64,000 nucleotides of DNA from Vespa crabro (taxonomy: Eukaryota > Arthropoda > Insecta > Hymenoptera > Vespidae): contig NC_060964.1 of assembly GCF_910589235.1 (NCBI RefSeq), positions 3,969,492 through 4,033,491 of the forward strand, given 5' to 3'. The notes below the pieces were generated by a model. The model made no database searches and was not told the DNA's origin. It saw nothing but the letters and a program-made list of their open reading frames with translations. How positions within the stretch are numbered: the first letter of the stretch is position 1; each line of letters opens with the position of its first letter. The position numbers were made by a program, and so were the translations under genes. Shown here piece after piece: positions 42,355-55,982 of the stretch.

Positions 42355-42922
42355 ATGGAACCCGCCAAAGATCGTCTCGCGACGCGTTATTGTGGATATC
42401 GTCTTGCTGTTGAGATATATGAAAAGAGTCTGGTCAGAGCAGATAGACCTGCTACTTGGTATCTCGCATCCGCCATCCTGGAAGAATTGGCTGGTCCTAC
42501 GATAACGAGTACGGCCAGTTGTATACCGAGTATCACTAGCGCGACAACAATGATGACGTCGACGACGACTACAACGAGTTCAACTACGATGTCTATCTCA
42601 ACGAATCCCAGCATGCCATTAAGAAGAAAGATCGACTTCTCTTTTGCTTGTCCCTTTTGCGAAGGGACTTTATTCGAACCCGTCACCACCAGCTGCGGAC
42701 ACACTTTCTGCAGGAACTGTATGGAAACGGGAAAAAACTGTCGCGTGTGCGGTCAAAAAATTCTCAACGTCGGTCAAACGAACGTACTCGTGCAAAGGCT
42801 CGTGGAAAAGTGGTGGCCACGCGAGGCAGAGGCGAGCAAAGCGAGACACGAGGGTGACCTCCTCATAAAGGAGGGTGACCTGGCTCAGGCTCTGGATAGG
42901 TACAACCTCGCCGTACGACTCG
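42355..42922 (+). CDS. LONRF: LONRF exon 1: start codon, Ser/Thr-rich N-terminus, first RING, start of TPR 1
   Basis: This exon encodes 189 codons plus one base and ends at a strong donor, CTCG|GTGAGT. The first RING spans residues 99-132 with spacing C-x2-C-x11-C-x-H-x2-C-x2-C-x6-C-x2-C; all eight zinc ligands are present, and the E2-contact region has the usual FEPV and CGHTFC motifs. Residues 50-86 are a Thr/Ser-rich tract built from ACG/ACA/TCG codons, probably a disordered linker. After the RING, residues 145-155 keep a VQRLVEKWWP segment and then the helical start of TPR 1 (EGDLLIKEGDLAQALDRY). The reading frame continues 49 codons past the donor, but that tail becomes low-complexity pyrimidine-rich sequence, so the true exon end is the donor. 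Confidence 0.92.
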
Positions 42923-44909
42923 GTGAGTACGTAAATGTGTCTGTCTTCCTATTGAACCCTCCCTTTATTTTTTTCCTTTCATTCCTTCCTTCCTTCTCTC
43001 TCCCTCTCTCTCTCTCCTCCTCTCCCCCCTCTCTCCCCATCTTTCTTCCTTTTAGAAAAGACCCTTGATCGTCTATACATTTCAGCATAAACCCTTCGCA
43101 CTACCAATGTGTTCCCTTCGCGCGCGATTCCGCCAGGAATCAAGAGCGTTTCGTAAGGTATACGCCACGGTTACGTAAAGACCGTTATGAAACGCCAAAC
43201 TTGGATAACGGTAACGTTTGTAGAAATCGCTTTGTGCGCGAAGATACATTCAATATATTTACGAGTTCGTATGCCCATAGCCGCTAAATGCAAATAATGA
43301 AGGAGGGACAAGCATAATTATCGTGTTTTTTCTTTCTTTTTATCAATCAAGCTTTAATTTTTATGTAACGTATGATGTGTATTTTCAATATTTATTTCGT
43401 TTCTTGTAGAAGAAAAAAAAACAAATCGTCGATCCTTCGGTACGAACGACTTTTATAAAATATCGATTTTTTTTTGTTTTTACTTTTCTACGATCAAATC
43501 ACAACGTCGACATAACATAATTTACTGCATAGTGTCGATAAAATTATCTCTTCGTTAAAGTAGTTTATTTTTTTTTTTTTTGAAGTGCAACTATTATGAA
43601 AAGTAACACGTGCTTTTCTTCTTTCACGCGGCACGACGGATCAAATATAACACGATTGTTTAGAGTCCAGTTTTACTTTTCATTGTTCCCGCCTTTCAGT
43701 TAATTTCGTATTACAATTTTGATATTTCGAAATAATTCGAATTTTTTTTATCCCCAATCCCATCGATGACCAACGATCTTCATAGAAGATATTGATGCTC
43801 GACAAGCTGTCCATAATGCATTAGATGATTTGCGTCGTTTTACCTGGAAATATTATAAAGAAACTTATCTAACATCGTAAAGTCTCTTAAGAAACCATTC
43901 GATGAAGTTGAACACTTACGAAACTTCATTTTTTTTTTGTGAAAAGATATGAAAGATTAAAAAAGATGTAAAAAGATTTTAAAAGCTTTACATCGAACGT
44001 TCGATAATTCGTTTACCATAAGTTTAAAATTGGATAAAATTCTTTTTATATCGCATATATAATAAATTCTCTTAAATATGTAAATATTTAGTTGTAAGAA
44101 TCATCGACAAAATCTCTTATAATATTTTACATGATAAAAAGTGAATTTTAAAATGATAGAAAGAAAAAGAATTCCTTTTTGATTTTATAAGGAACATGTT
44201 AAGGTCCTAGAAATATCGATGAACATTTAAGAAACAGAGAATGGCGCGAATAAGTTTACGAACTCAAACCAGAGAATCTTGCAGACGAACTACGTGTAGA
44301 CATTCGCCATTTCTTCTTCGCGACTCGTAAAAGCCGCTTTTTCATCACCCTGGCGGCCTCTGGTTGACGACCTCGTCGCGAATAAACTACGCAAACTTCT
44401 CCTTTGTTCGAATTCCCAGACATTGAAATATCTCGAGTGCTTTGAAAAAGATCAAGACAGTACGATGACCGATCGAACGAGAGCACATCAAGGACGAATA
44501 GTACGTATTAATGATATTCTAAATAATTTTTTTCTTTCCTTCCAAGGGAAATCATTCCAATTGTATTAAATAAAAATATATTTCTGGACAGGACGAAAAG
44601 GTCATAGAAAGATTTATCGTATTAAAACATTAACAATTATTTAATGAATTCTCGAAAGAAATCCAATTATGATTTCGTTAAATTTTCACAGAAATGGCGG
44701 AGAAGTTTATAACGACTATATATATTTCGAAATGGTCGAGTACGCGAGCGCAGCAACCGAGATAGGTCGACGCACTGATGCAAGTCCAGATATAAACCTG
44801 ATAATCGTTCATGGCCCCTATTTATACAGCAAGCACAAAGATGGATCGACTTCTACGATAATCCGTCCTTTATCCTTTCCAAGAAGTGAAGCTCGTGTCA
44901 ATAATATTA

Positions 44910-44982
<73 letters not shown>

Positions 44983-47900
44983 CTCTTTTATACAATAAAT
45001 ATTCACGAAGCTAATATCAATTAACGATAAATCAATGAATATTCTACATTTACAATTATTCGATCAATCTTTTCTCTTGTTGATTCTTCTAATTAACATG
45101 TAAAATTGAGAATAAAAAGAGAAGCGAAATAAAAGCATGCTTGGCTTGGCGTAGAGTAAATTAATGTCTTGAACGAAAAGGGATGAGATTGCGTTCGAAA
45201 ATGACAACAACGACTACGACTGCGACTACGACTACGATGACGATAAGTTCACGGCCAGTCTGAGACGGTGGTTATATAACGCTTTGAAAGAGGCTCGAAT
45301 GCGTCGGTAAGAGCGGACTATTCCGAAGGCACAGCGTTCCTTCGTGGAGAGTCACGGTGGATGCACTCGGGAGACAAAGAACTCGAGTCGTTCAGAGAGA
45401 GTGCATCGTACGTATGCATGATGCATGTGTCTCTATGTGTATCTATCTACGTGTGTACCGCCTTACATATATACTTACGTGACGAGAAGCATGCTGTACG
45501 ATCAGCTTTTCCAAGTAAATTAAAAGCCCATAGAAATTCATAGATTTCTCGGTCATCCTTCAAATCTGATGACAAAGATAATCAGAGGACGTTTGTCTCG
45601 AGGACGATTAGTCACCGTACTAAATCGTTTTATCGTGCTTGTTTTTCTTCTATCTAATCACTTGCAAGTATCTAAAGAGAAAGAGAAAAACAAATTTATC
45701 CTACGAGACAGCGACAACGATCTATTTTCTTAATCTCGATTTATAAATGCTATTTATTAAATAAATTCCAATGTGTGAGGGATCCCTCTAATTGATTTAA
45801 TATCACATATTCAAACTTAAAAACTTTCTTTCGATAATCATGGAAAACAATGAATTCTCAAATTCGATGTTTCTATTTGCATTTCCATCTGCTCGGACCA
45901 TTTGGTTAACCCCAAACAATTATGTTAACAACGCCCTTCGATTTACATTCTCAACACCTAAAACGTAGGATTGCTTTCCTTGGAAAATCTTTTCCTGTCT
46001 CCTTTCGTGCGAATTCGATGTTACGATGGAACTCTGCCAAATTCTGGATATCTCTATCGGCCCTCCGATACACTGTTGCTCCTTCTCGTGAACATCCCGT
46101 GGGAGAGGCCGAATCCAAGAAAGGACGTGCCCGCGAATTCTAAAGAGCCAGTGTATTCTGGAGGTCAAGGACGTGCCCGTAATACGTTCAAACGATTCGC
46201 GAAGAAAGCAACGCTACCGACCTTGCATTACTATGCGATCGACTCGTATATTTGGCGAGTAAGAAGCTCTCACTGACCTTCACGATAATTCCTTTGATAA
46301 TGTTTTCCGATTGTAAGTCGACTTAACAATATTTCTAGATAAGAATCTCGCAACAAAAATCTTCTTTTTTTTTTCTTTTATCAAATTTCGTTTTCTACGC
46401 ATACACGAGGGACGTGAAAGTGTGTCAAGGTGCTTCGCAGAAATAAAATAAAAATTCGATGCGATGCGTTCCAAATATAGAGGCATAGAAGACTTTAGAA
46501 TATTTCCTAAGGTTGATTTACTCGTCTTACATATTAACGAATTGTCTTCTGTTTAACAATTATCTGGCTTTTCTTTTTTTTTTTTTTCTTAACTAATATC
46601 TCGAATAAAACACAACGAACGTATGAGCCTTTTTTTTAGTATCGATTAGAGAGCAAATGAGAATAATGTTCATTTCGAATCATTTTTTGATTCGAACGTT
46701 ACCACTCATCCTTGTCTTTTATTCTCCTAGTAGTTAAGACAGAGATAAATCAACTTTGTTGAATTGTGTGAGCGAAAGTGGGTCGTGTCCTCGATCCTTC
46801 TGCGATCGTACCCATTCTTCGTTTGGAATTTTTCTTGCTCGTAACGACACCTTATACGATCACACGTCACTTACGTGATTATAATATTGATCTTTAAAAT
46901 TTATTGTTGTTACAATTTGCACGTAAATATGTCTCCAGTTATGAACTCCCCAAACTCTTTCCTTTCCATCATAAATGATTTTAATCAATTTTTTATTGTT
47001 CAGAGTTGTTCGAAAGATCACATAATGTTTAATTTATGATGTTTCTATAAAAAAATATATATATATCAGAAGTGAACTAAAATTTAAAATCGGTTTAAAT
47101 CAATAAATCAATAGGACAAAATTAAATAAAAAAAAATATATATATATACATTGTTAAAGAAAAATATAGTAAAAATATAATTTTAATTTTATTTTACAGA
47201 TAAAAATAATATTTATTACTTTTAAATACGTGAAGTTAACAAAAATTTGGGGATCTATAAGTTTGCACATCACTGCATTAAAATATACAAAACAATTGTG
47301 AATTCCATTTCTTTAAAGTTATTTTAATTTAAATTAGATATGTTGCAACTTCATTTACATTTGAATTTCCTGCAAAATCATAAGAAACAATATTTGAATT
47401 TATTCGAAATACCAAGATTGTATAAAACTACTTTGGGATTATATAATTAACCCGAATGAAATTAATTCAACGTAGTATTCGCGATTTGTGTCAAGGTGAG
47501 AGAGCCACATTTTATGTTTCTTCCTCGTTTCGATCGTTTTCAATCTACAAAATTCTGTATTGAAAAAAAGAAGGAACAGTGATATAATAATCATGATCCA
47601 TTCGATCCTTCTTAAAACATATCTTCGATATTTTTTCTACATTTTATATACAAATTTTGCATTAATTTAACGATCAAATAAGTTTGATTTTAAGTTTTAA
47701 ATAATTCGGAACGACGAGACATTTATTAACACGAATAACAAACCTAATGAAATTGCTAAATAAAACGTGACAGAATTTTAATGAAAATCCATTTAATATG
47801 GAGGAAAATCGATTAATCAGTTGGAATAAATAAGTTCGTCGTTCAAATGCAATGTGAAAATATCTTGTTAAAATAACAAAAATGTAAAAAGCATTCAACT

Positions 47901-49115
47901 AATGTCTCTTCGTTCGGTCAACGTCGTGCCAAGTAATGTTTGCCGTCTATATGCTTCGTACGTATAGATGTACGCATAGTTTCGACATAGCTAAGATTCT
48001 AATATGCGCAATACGCAGTGCGAACTACCGCTTCCTTACTGCGGTATTATACTGCGGGAGAAAACTAAGAAATTGTAAGGAGTATATGAAAATGGCAAAT
48101 AACGTGACCTTCAAAGAATTTATTTACTTATATAAAAAATTTACACGTACCTATATATGTAACGAAAGAATCGTTTTATACACGGTCATACGTAATAAGT
48201 TTTACTCATGTAACTATCGTAAATCGATATATCCTGTTGGTCGACATATTCTTCTTTTACGATCGAGGCTAATTACTCGTTGCTCATTTAAAGCAACGCA
48301 CAATGTCGGTAAATATATATATTTTAAACATGCTACCTAGAAATCAATACAACCGCACCATCTTTGAAGGTCTCTCATTTGTTTTCTTTTTTTCTATTCT
48401 GAACAATTCTGCGTTATGATCTTTGCGATTGTATACAAATATTTCAAAGATTTTCTACGTATATCTTAATAATAAATACATCGAACGACAGCTCTAGTTT
48501 TATCAAGTAATTTCAAATAATTTATTACGATCTTAAAAGAATAAATTCGAGTTCATTACACGATCTTCTAAGTCTTATAGTCTTTCAATTTCGAAATGAA
48601 ATGAGAATCTTACGACTCTCGTTCTATCGTTCAACTGTATATACCTACTATTTACTATTGCTCTTTGCAATTGTCATCGTACACAACTACGCAACAAAAA
48701 TATTAATAGTATTATATCACGTAAGTTCAAAGAATATGATTTGAAATTCATGTCTGGTCATGACATTAATCGGTAACCCCACGAACGTTCGATAAAGATG
48801 TTATTTAAAAAAATCAAAGTTGTTGTTCATTTTCAGCTTTCCTTACATAACAAATAACATTTAAACGTCAATTATTTAGTAAAAAAGATAGATTTTTTAA
48901 TAGTCCCAGACGAAATGACTTTCCATTACGTTTTATATTACGTCGAATTCTATGAATTATCGTATCCAAATGGATTATATTATTTTTTGCGACTCGTTAT
49001 AAGAAAATGACGTTATAATTTTGATATAGCCGAAGCGAAACATAAAATTCATCTTGCAGAAACGGTTGCGAATTGATCCGAATTTAAATAGGATTCTTGC
49101 GACGTGTGTCGCCCA

Positions 49116-49167
<52 letters not shown>

Positions 49168-52100
49168 TTCTCTCTTTCTCTCTCTCTTTCTCGTCGTCGC
49201 TGTTACGACCTAAGGAAAATTACGTAAAGCGCTCGTTGATTCGTGCTTCGGTCTTACTCATTCGCCGGTTCGCAATTGCGTACGTCAATACCGTGATTCA
49301 TCGTTTAATCCAGAGTTCCCGATTCCCGTTTTTATTGACGAAATGCTGGAAATAAAATAATAATGTAACAGGGTGATCAAGAAAAGTGAACGAAAGGATG
49401 ACAATAAAAGGGGAGGTAAGAAAAATATAAATAAAACGAAGAAAGAGAATTCATAGTCATCGTCGTCATCTTTTTTCGTTTCGCACGATCGAATTTCTCC
49501 GATGAAAATCAACCGAAGTTTGTATCTTGTCTAAAGAAGAGAATACGAAGAAAAGTGGAACGTCCACTTTTAAGATAAGCTAACAACTCGCTCCTGATTC
49601 GCGATTGGTTTCACGAGAAGCTGGAATCCGTTTTTCAAGACCATTAACTTCGTTTCTCTTTTCAAACTTGTTCGCATCTAACGTAAGAGACGAAGTAACC
49701 TCCTTTTATCACTTTTTAGTAAAAAGATCTAACGGTGTAACGAGTTACGACATATCGAGATATTACCTCACAATCGATAGTTACATACTCGTTCATTACA
49801 CAGGACTGGATTCCTTTGGATCGATCACCTTTTATGTAGACACTACTTCGAAGTTACTTAACATTCAAGAATTCAACGATTTTAAGCAAGAAGATCATTA
49901 TATACACTTGTTCGATAATTACTAGGCTCCTTTGATTCATTACTATTCGACTTCGTCTATTCCTATTAAGGATAACTCGATCGTTCTCAGGAAATTCGAA
50001 TGATTCGTCTATTTTTACATAGATCGAAAAATACCAAATGATTTCTTTTCGTTTGCCAACTATAGATAATAAATGTTACCTCTTATCTTGTTATTTTTTT
50101 AAATAGTGAATTTTAGAGAAGTATAAAAAATAACGTGATCTATTTGGTCGTTTTACGTAATATATAAAAAATACTGAAACTGATCGATATCTCAAAATGA
50201 CATCCATCAATGAGTACAAGCGTCACGACCTTCTCTTCTTCATTATCTCGCGGTATTCTTTTAATCTCAAAAAGTTCGAATTGACTATCGACTTAATCGC
50301 GCTGCTTATCGACAACGTGTACGAATAGCAACATCCTTTATCACTGCTATCAATACTTCTTAGTATACGTGTGTTTTCTGTGTACCAAATTATGAGTGCG
50401 CATCTTATCGACGCGAAAACGTGCGCGCGCGAACTCGCATTTACTTACGTAACCTTCTTCTTCATTAATACCGCCCGATGTTTCATCCTATTCGGGAAAT
50501 AGAATCTATACGCAACGTAATCCATTAATTTTCTCGTTATGCAAAACTTTCGATTTGTTATCTACGTTTTATACAAGATTTCATCAGGATCCTATTACTA
50601 TCGTGTAAAATATCGTAATAGAAAAGCATTTGTAGGATATATCTTATATCCTACAAATATATATTCTCAAAATCGTAGAAAAGAAGAGATTATTAGTATC
50701 TACCTAAATCGTTTAACATTTTTATCGTTATCGTATTATAAGTACAGCGTGGATTCATAGGTGTAAGTTCATAGGTGATTTTTTTTAAATTAATTACATT
50801 TATTCGAGACATTTTAAGCTAAATTTTTTCACACTGTAAGCTTAGTCTAGCTTATACTTTTACAATTTAAAGGAAAAAAAAATTAATATAAAAAGTCACG
50901 AAAAAGAATAGTTGATTTTTAAGATCGTCTAGGAACTTTTGATCCGCCCTGTATTATCGGCTTGAAACAAAGCCTTCACTTTATCTTCATTTAAAAATGA
51001 TGATATATATATATATTAAATTTTATACGTTAAATAGAGAAAGAGAAAGAAAGATAGAAACAGAGATCAATGGGACAGCGTGAAATGCAAAAAAGTGAAA
51101 ATTTCTTATGACAATTTGGCGGGAAACGCCCAGTGTACAGAACGTCCAGAATACATATGTATGTATGTATATCATGGCCGGTCGATACGCGGCGGTCCAG
51201 TTACGTAAAAGGAAATAATAAGAGAAACCGGGGAGGCATATTTGTCGAGATAAGATAGAGAACAACCGCGGTCACGTGCTCGTCGTACTGTCAAACTCCT
51301 CTGTTATGTAAACTTTGAGCTCTCCTGGCGATTCGCCATCTGCCGTCGTCACCGTAACACCGAACCACCATCGGAGACTTCTTCGACTTATTTTTGGCGT
51401 TACACTGATCTCTATGATACCTTCTTAACATTTTCACGAAAAGAAAAGAAAAGAAAAAAAAAACAAATTTCATCGTTCTAGCTATGTACGATCGATATTT
51501 CACGCAAATTTTTATAATCGAGATCAATTCTTTGTGAAAAATTTATGATCGAGTGGGCGAATTCGTTCCTACGCTTGGAAATTTTCTGATTATGAGAATG
51601 TTGTGATGATTCAGAAAACTATTTTATTAATCATCATTTCTCTTATCGTTTCGTTTATTTTGTTACCTTCTTCAGAAATATTTTTAACTGGGAACAATTT
51701 TTCGTACATATGTTGTATAAATTCATATATACATACATATATACATGCATATATACATACATATGGGTTCCAGTTTGTTCCACGAATAAGGCGTGAGTTA
51801 CACAACACACAAAGATGCTTTCCTTTGTACGTAATATTAATGAGTGCGTAACGACGGTTATTCGGCTTCGGCGAGCAATTCTACGCTATCGTCCGCAACA
51901 TCTGATGCGGATAACGTGTTGTTCTTATCGTTACACGACCACAGGAAAGAACGTTATGCCTATGACTCGTACTCGTCTATTCACCAAGTGATAATTATTT
52001 TTAATTCATCGCCATAATTATAAAATCGTTAATAATTTCTTTCGATGTGAGATATTTTTCTTATCATGTTATACATTATAAAATCATTATTTTTTTTTTC

Positions 52101-53152
52101 CCTTAATTAATTCGTATTCTCTTAAAATGGAAAAGAGGAAAATAACAAAATAAATATCTTTGATTCTTTTAAAATATCCTTAAGTACAAGTATTATTATT
52201 CGACGATCGATATTATTTACTTCGACATCGATAATACACATAAATCCATTGTACGAACTAATTTACAAACAGCCAATATTTCAGTTTCTTCTCGTTTTTT
52301 TTTTTTTTTTTTTTATTTATTGGCTATGGATCAAACAGAATGATTAAATCTGTAGCGTCATTGAGAGAGAAATAGGAAATAATTGATAGCTCCTTTATGT
52401 TGTTATAATTTCACAATGTAATTTTTAACGCGGGAAAATCATGAGAGAGAAAGACTTCATTCATACTTGTTCTTGGTTGCAGCTATATCTAAATCTCGAG
52501 GGAATTTTAAGATATTCACTCATAAATACGACGCAGTTGTTAATGCGCTACTATACATGAGCGTTATGTATTCCTACGTTAAATTCGGGAACGACGAGAT
52601 TAAACCGACGCGACGCGTAGCTCTTTCCTCGTTGCCAACTCTGCGTTCTGAGAAAGTAAACACTAGGCTACTACTGCTGCTGCTGCTGCTGTTGCTGCTG
52701 CTACTATTGCTGCTGCTGCTGCTGCTGCTGCTGTTACTGCTGCTGTTTCTGTTACTGATACTACTCTTACTGTTACTGCTACTACTGGATCAAAAAGTTT
52801 TTATATACACGATATCTCTTCCTTTTTTATTGGAAACTTTGATAAATAAATTGCAGAATGATTCTGTGATACATTATAAGAGAAAAAAATCTCTACAAAG
52901 TTAATGTAAATCGTTTTACAATGAAGGAATAGAAATAAAAAAAAAGCAAAGAAAAAAGAAGGATAAAGTGAAAAGTAAAGAAATCGGTGAATGTTGATAC
53001 TTCATTAGAGAGATAGTAAAGGAAACGAAACGGAAACGTCGTGAATACCATTACGAGGAACGAAATAACGTTCAGAGCGATCTCTAATTTAATCTAACTT
53101 CGTTAAATTGCTCCGTCGTTATAAACGTGTATATGTATGTGTCTATAAATTC

Positions 53153-53202
<50 letters not shown>

Positions 53203-55934
53203 GGGCATAATAAAATCCGTCGTACGCCACGTAACGAGGATCTCATTCGCTTTAATGATCGACTTGGTAGATCGCTTCGCAGATTTTCATTGACGAACAA
53301 ATAGGTTAACGAAAGAATAATATAACGGCGTATAGAAAATACAAATTTCGAGAGAAACAGAAGCACGTTGATTCACTCACGCATACAAAAGACGAAATCG
53401 GTCTAACAATTCTATCGGCCACGTGGCCATAAGCGAATAAACGAATAGGCAGGTTGTACTTCGTAGTGTCTTCACGAGCCGAATCTATCTGCTGGTTAAA
53501 GATCGGCCGACCGATTACGTAACGATAGATTTATATAAATGGTTACGTTGACACTAGATCCCCGGCTGTAGCCGCCTCGGCCATCGTTATATTATCTAAC
53601 GTAGAGCCGCCCCTCTACGATCCGGGTACATCAACATCTTCCTCTGCGTCTCGCTTTTTTACTTATTCAAACAATCTCATAAAAACTCTACAAATCAAAT
53701 GTTATCACCATTTTACTACAATAACTGCGAAGGAAGTATCAGTAAGTTCTCTGCAATATTAGTTTTCTTTCTGTATTTTCTTTTTTTTTTTCTTTTTTTT
53801 CCCTTTTTTTTCTCGAATTTCATTGATATTATTTTATCGAAATTTCTGAATGATAATATTTCTTTTAGTTTCAATGAAATGTCAAATGTATCATTTATTA
53901 CGTTATTTCTTCCAGATTTATGCAAATAAGTAACAGATAGCTGATGTAATTCTTCGTAGTTTCGGTATAGTTTACATATTCTTTTTCTTTTTAAATCTTT
54001 CATATCATATTTAATTAAGGATTCAAGTATGATAATTATATAAATAATAAATAATAAATATTAAAATTGAAAAGATCGATTAACATACGTGATCGATCTC
54101 GTTTATAATAAATTGATGATACGTAACGTAACAACGTGCATACATATAGCAAAGTCAAATCGCGTAGCTGTATCGAAGATCCTCTCGCATAGTTGACCCC
54201 ACCGAAATTTCGACTCCTCGTTGGTCTTTCCTCGGGCAAGATACTTTCGCCGGGTCGCGCAAGCGCGCGCGCGCCCGTCTCGCGCAGGGCTGACGTTTCT
54301 GTCAATTACATAATAAAAAGCGGTTATGTAAGGACGAACGCGTCGCATAAACGTGGCTAGTGCTCGACTTCTGCCCGTTCAAACGAAATTAATCATTCGA
54401 TAGCGTGAAATCCTTTGTCGAAGTTAGATATCACATGAGACGAATACAAATAAAGAATGGATAGAGTAACGCGTGAAAATCTGGTGAAATCGCATTTTGA
54501 CGTTACGATGTTATCGTTTCGCTCATGCGTTACACGTCTTTAGATGACATAAGCGCCCAATGGTGACTTGGTATACGATAAGTCGAATAAATTACGACCA
54601 ATCAAGGGAAAAAGAAGGAGTAAAGTTGTTTTAAATATTACCAAATATGCTTTTTTTTCTTTCTTTTTTTTTTATCCTTATTAGTATTTTTATAAACTTC
54701 TTTCTCACTTATCATTATTTATATTCTTTCTGATAGCGTTTCACTCTATATTTCGTCTTTGCTATATAAGCAAATTTATAAATAGTCATTAATTCCGGAG
54801 AAAGTAACATGTTCAAATATTATTTGGAAACTAGGCTGAATATTAATGTTATTATAAATCGGCTAATAAATAATATTGGAATTTTCAATACTTTATATCT
54901 GCATAAACAAGCAAAACTGCATTTTACTAATTTCTTATTATGGAAATTTTTACTGAAAATTAATTATTAGCTAAGGTAATATTATACTCCTAATACAATA
55001 CTATTGTATACTATACTATAATATTGTTTATTTATTCATATTTCCATATATATTTACATTACAAATTCTAACATTACTTATTGACCAATCCCATGGATTA
55101 TTAATGTTTTTTTCTTTTTTTTTAGTATTATTATTTCCTACTTTCTTACGATTTTCTCCTCGAATGGAATTTTATTACATCCTCTTATATTAAAGGAAAC
55201 TTGATAGCATCCGAGTCAGCCATAGAACACTGCACCTGAAGTGGCACGATTCTAGAGAATGAAAGAATAGGCCAGAGACAGGCAGGAAACTCGATCGAAC
55301 GGAAGCATCGTCGAGGGGGTACTTGACCGTGAAAAGTGCCTTAAATTATATACGTATACATGTGCAAAGCACAACCAACAGCAAACTCGATGAGTACCAC
55401 CGAGGCTAGGTCTGTTAACATACCTTCGAGAATGTTTCAAAGCACCATCAATAATCCGCCTAGAGAAAGTCGAAATCGTCTTGTTAATGTGGAAGAGATA
55501 AATGAAATAGAAATATATGATACTTGTCTCTAGTTATTTTCTCGTGATTTTAAAGAAATATGAAGAAAAAAAACAATAAAAAAAAAGAAAAAACCTCGAC
55601 TGAACGCTTTCGACCTTGTTTAAAAAAAAAAAAAACATCGTTCGTTTTGACACAAACGAAGAAAATATCTATTACAGCATCGAAAATCTACCATGAAAAT
55701 ACGATAATAAAGGTGCGTCGAATTTAGAAAGATGGTAATCTTTGTTCTCAGAAGATTACGTACTTATCACTTCTACTCTTTAGTATAACATTGTATCTAT
55801 TGACTTTGAATTTATATGGCATCTTTCAGACGATACTTCGTTCAGAAACAAATCGTAAAGACGTATCTTCGCTTGATATTCGGTCAAGCATGAAAAGTAG
55901 AAACGAATTGAAGATAGATATATATATAGATATA

Positions 55935-55982
<48 letters not shown>

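Noticed and set aside
42387..42704. 105-codon minus-strand ORF opposite LONRF exon 1
   Set aside because: It is the antisense shadow of the Thr-rich and RING coding sequence.
42644..42868. + strand ORFs in the other frames of LONRF exon 1
   Set aside because: They overlap the RING and TPR frame, which has the conserved zinc ligands.
45185..45308. Asp/Tyr-rich + strand segment before a GTAAGA donor, looking like an exon
   Set aside because: It is a (GACTAC)-like repeat; no in-frame ATG or convincing acceptor precedes it.
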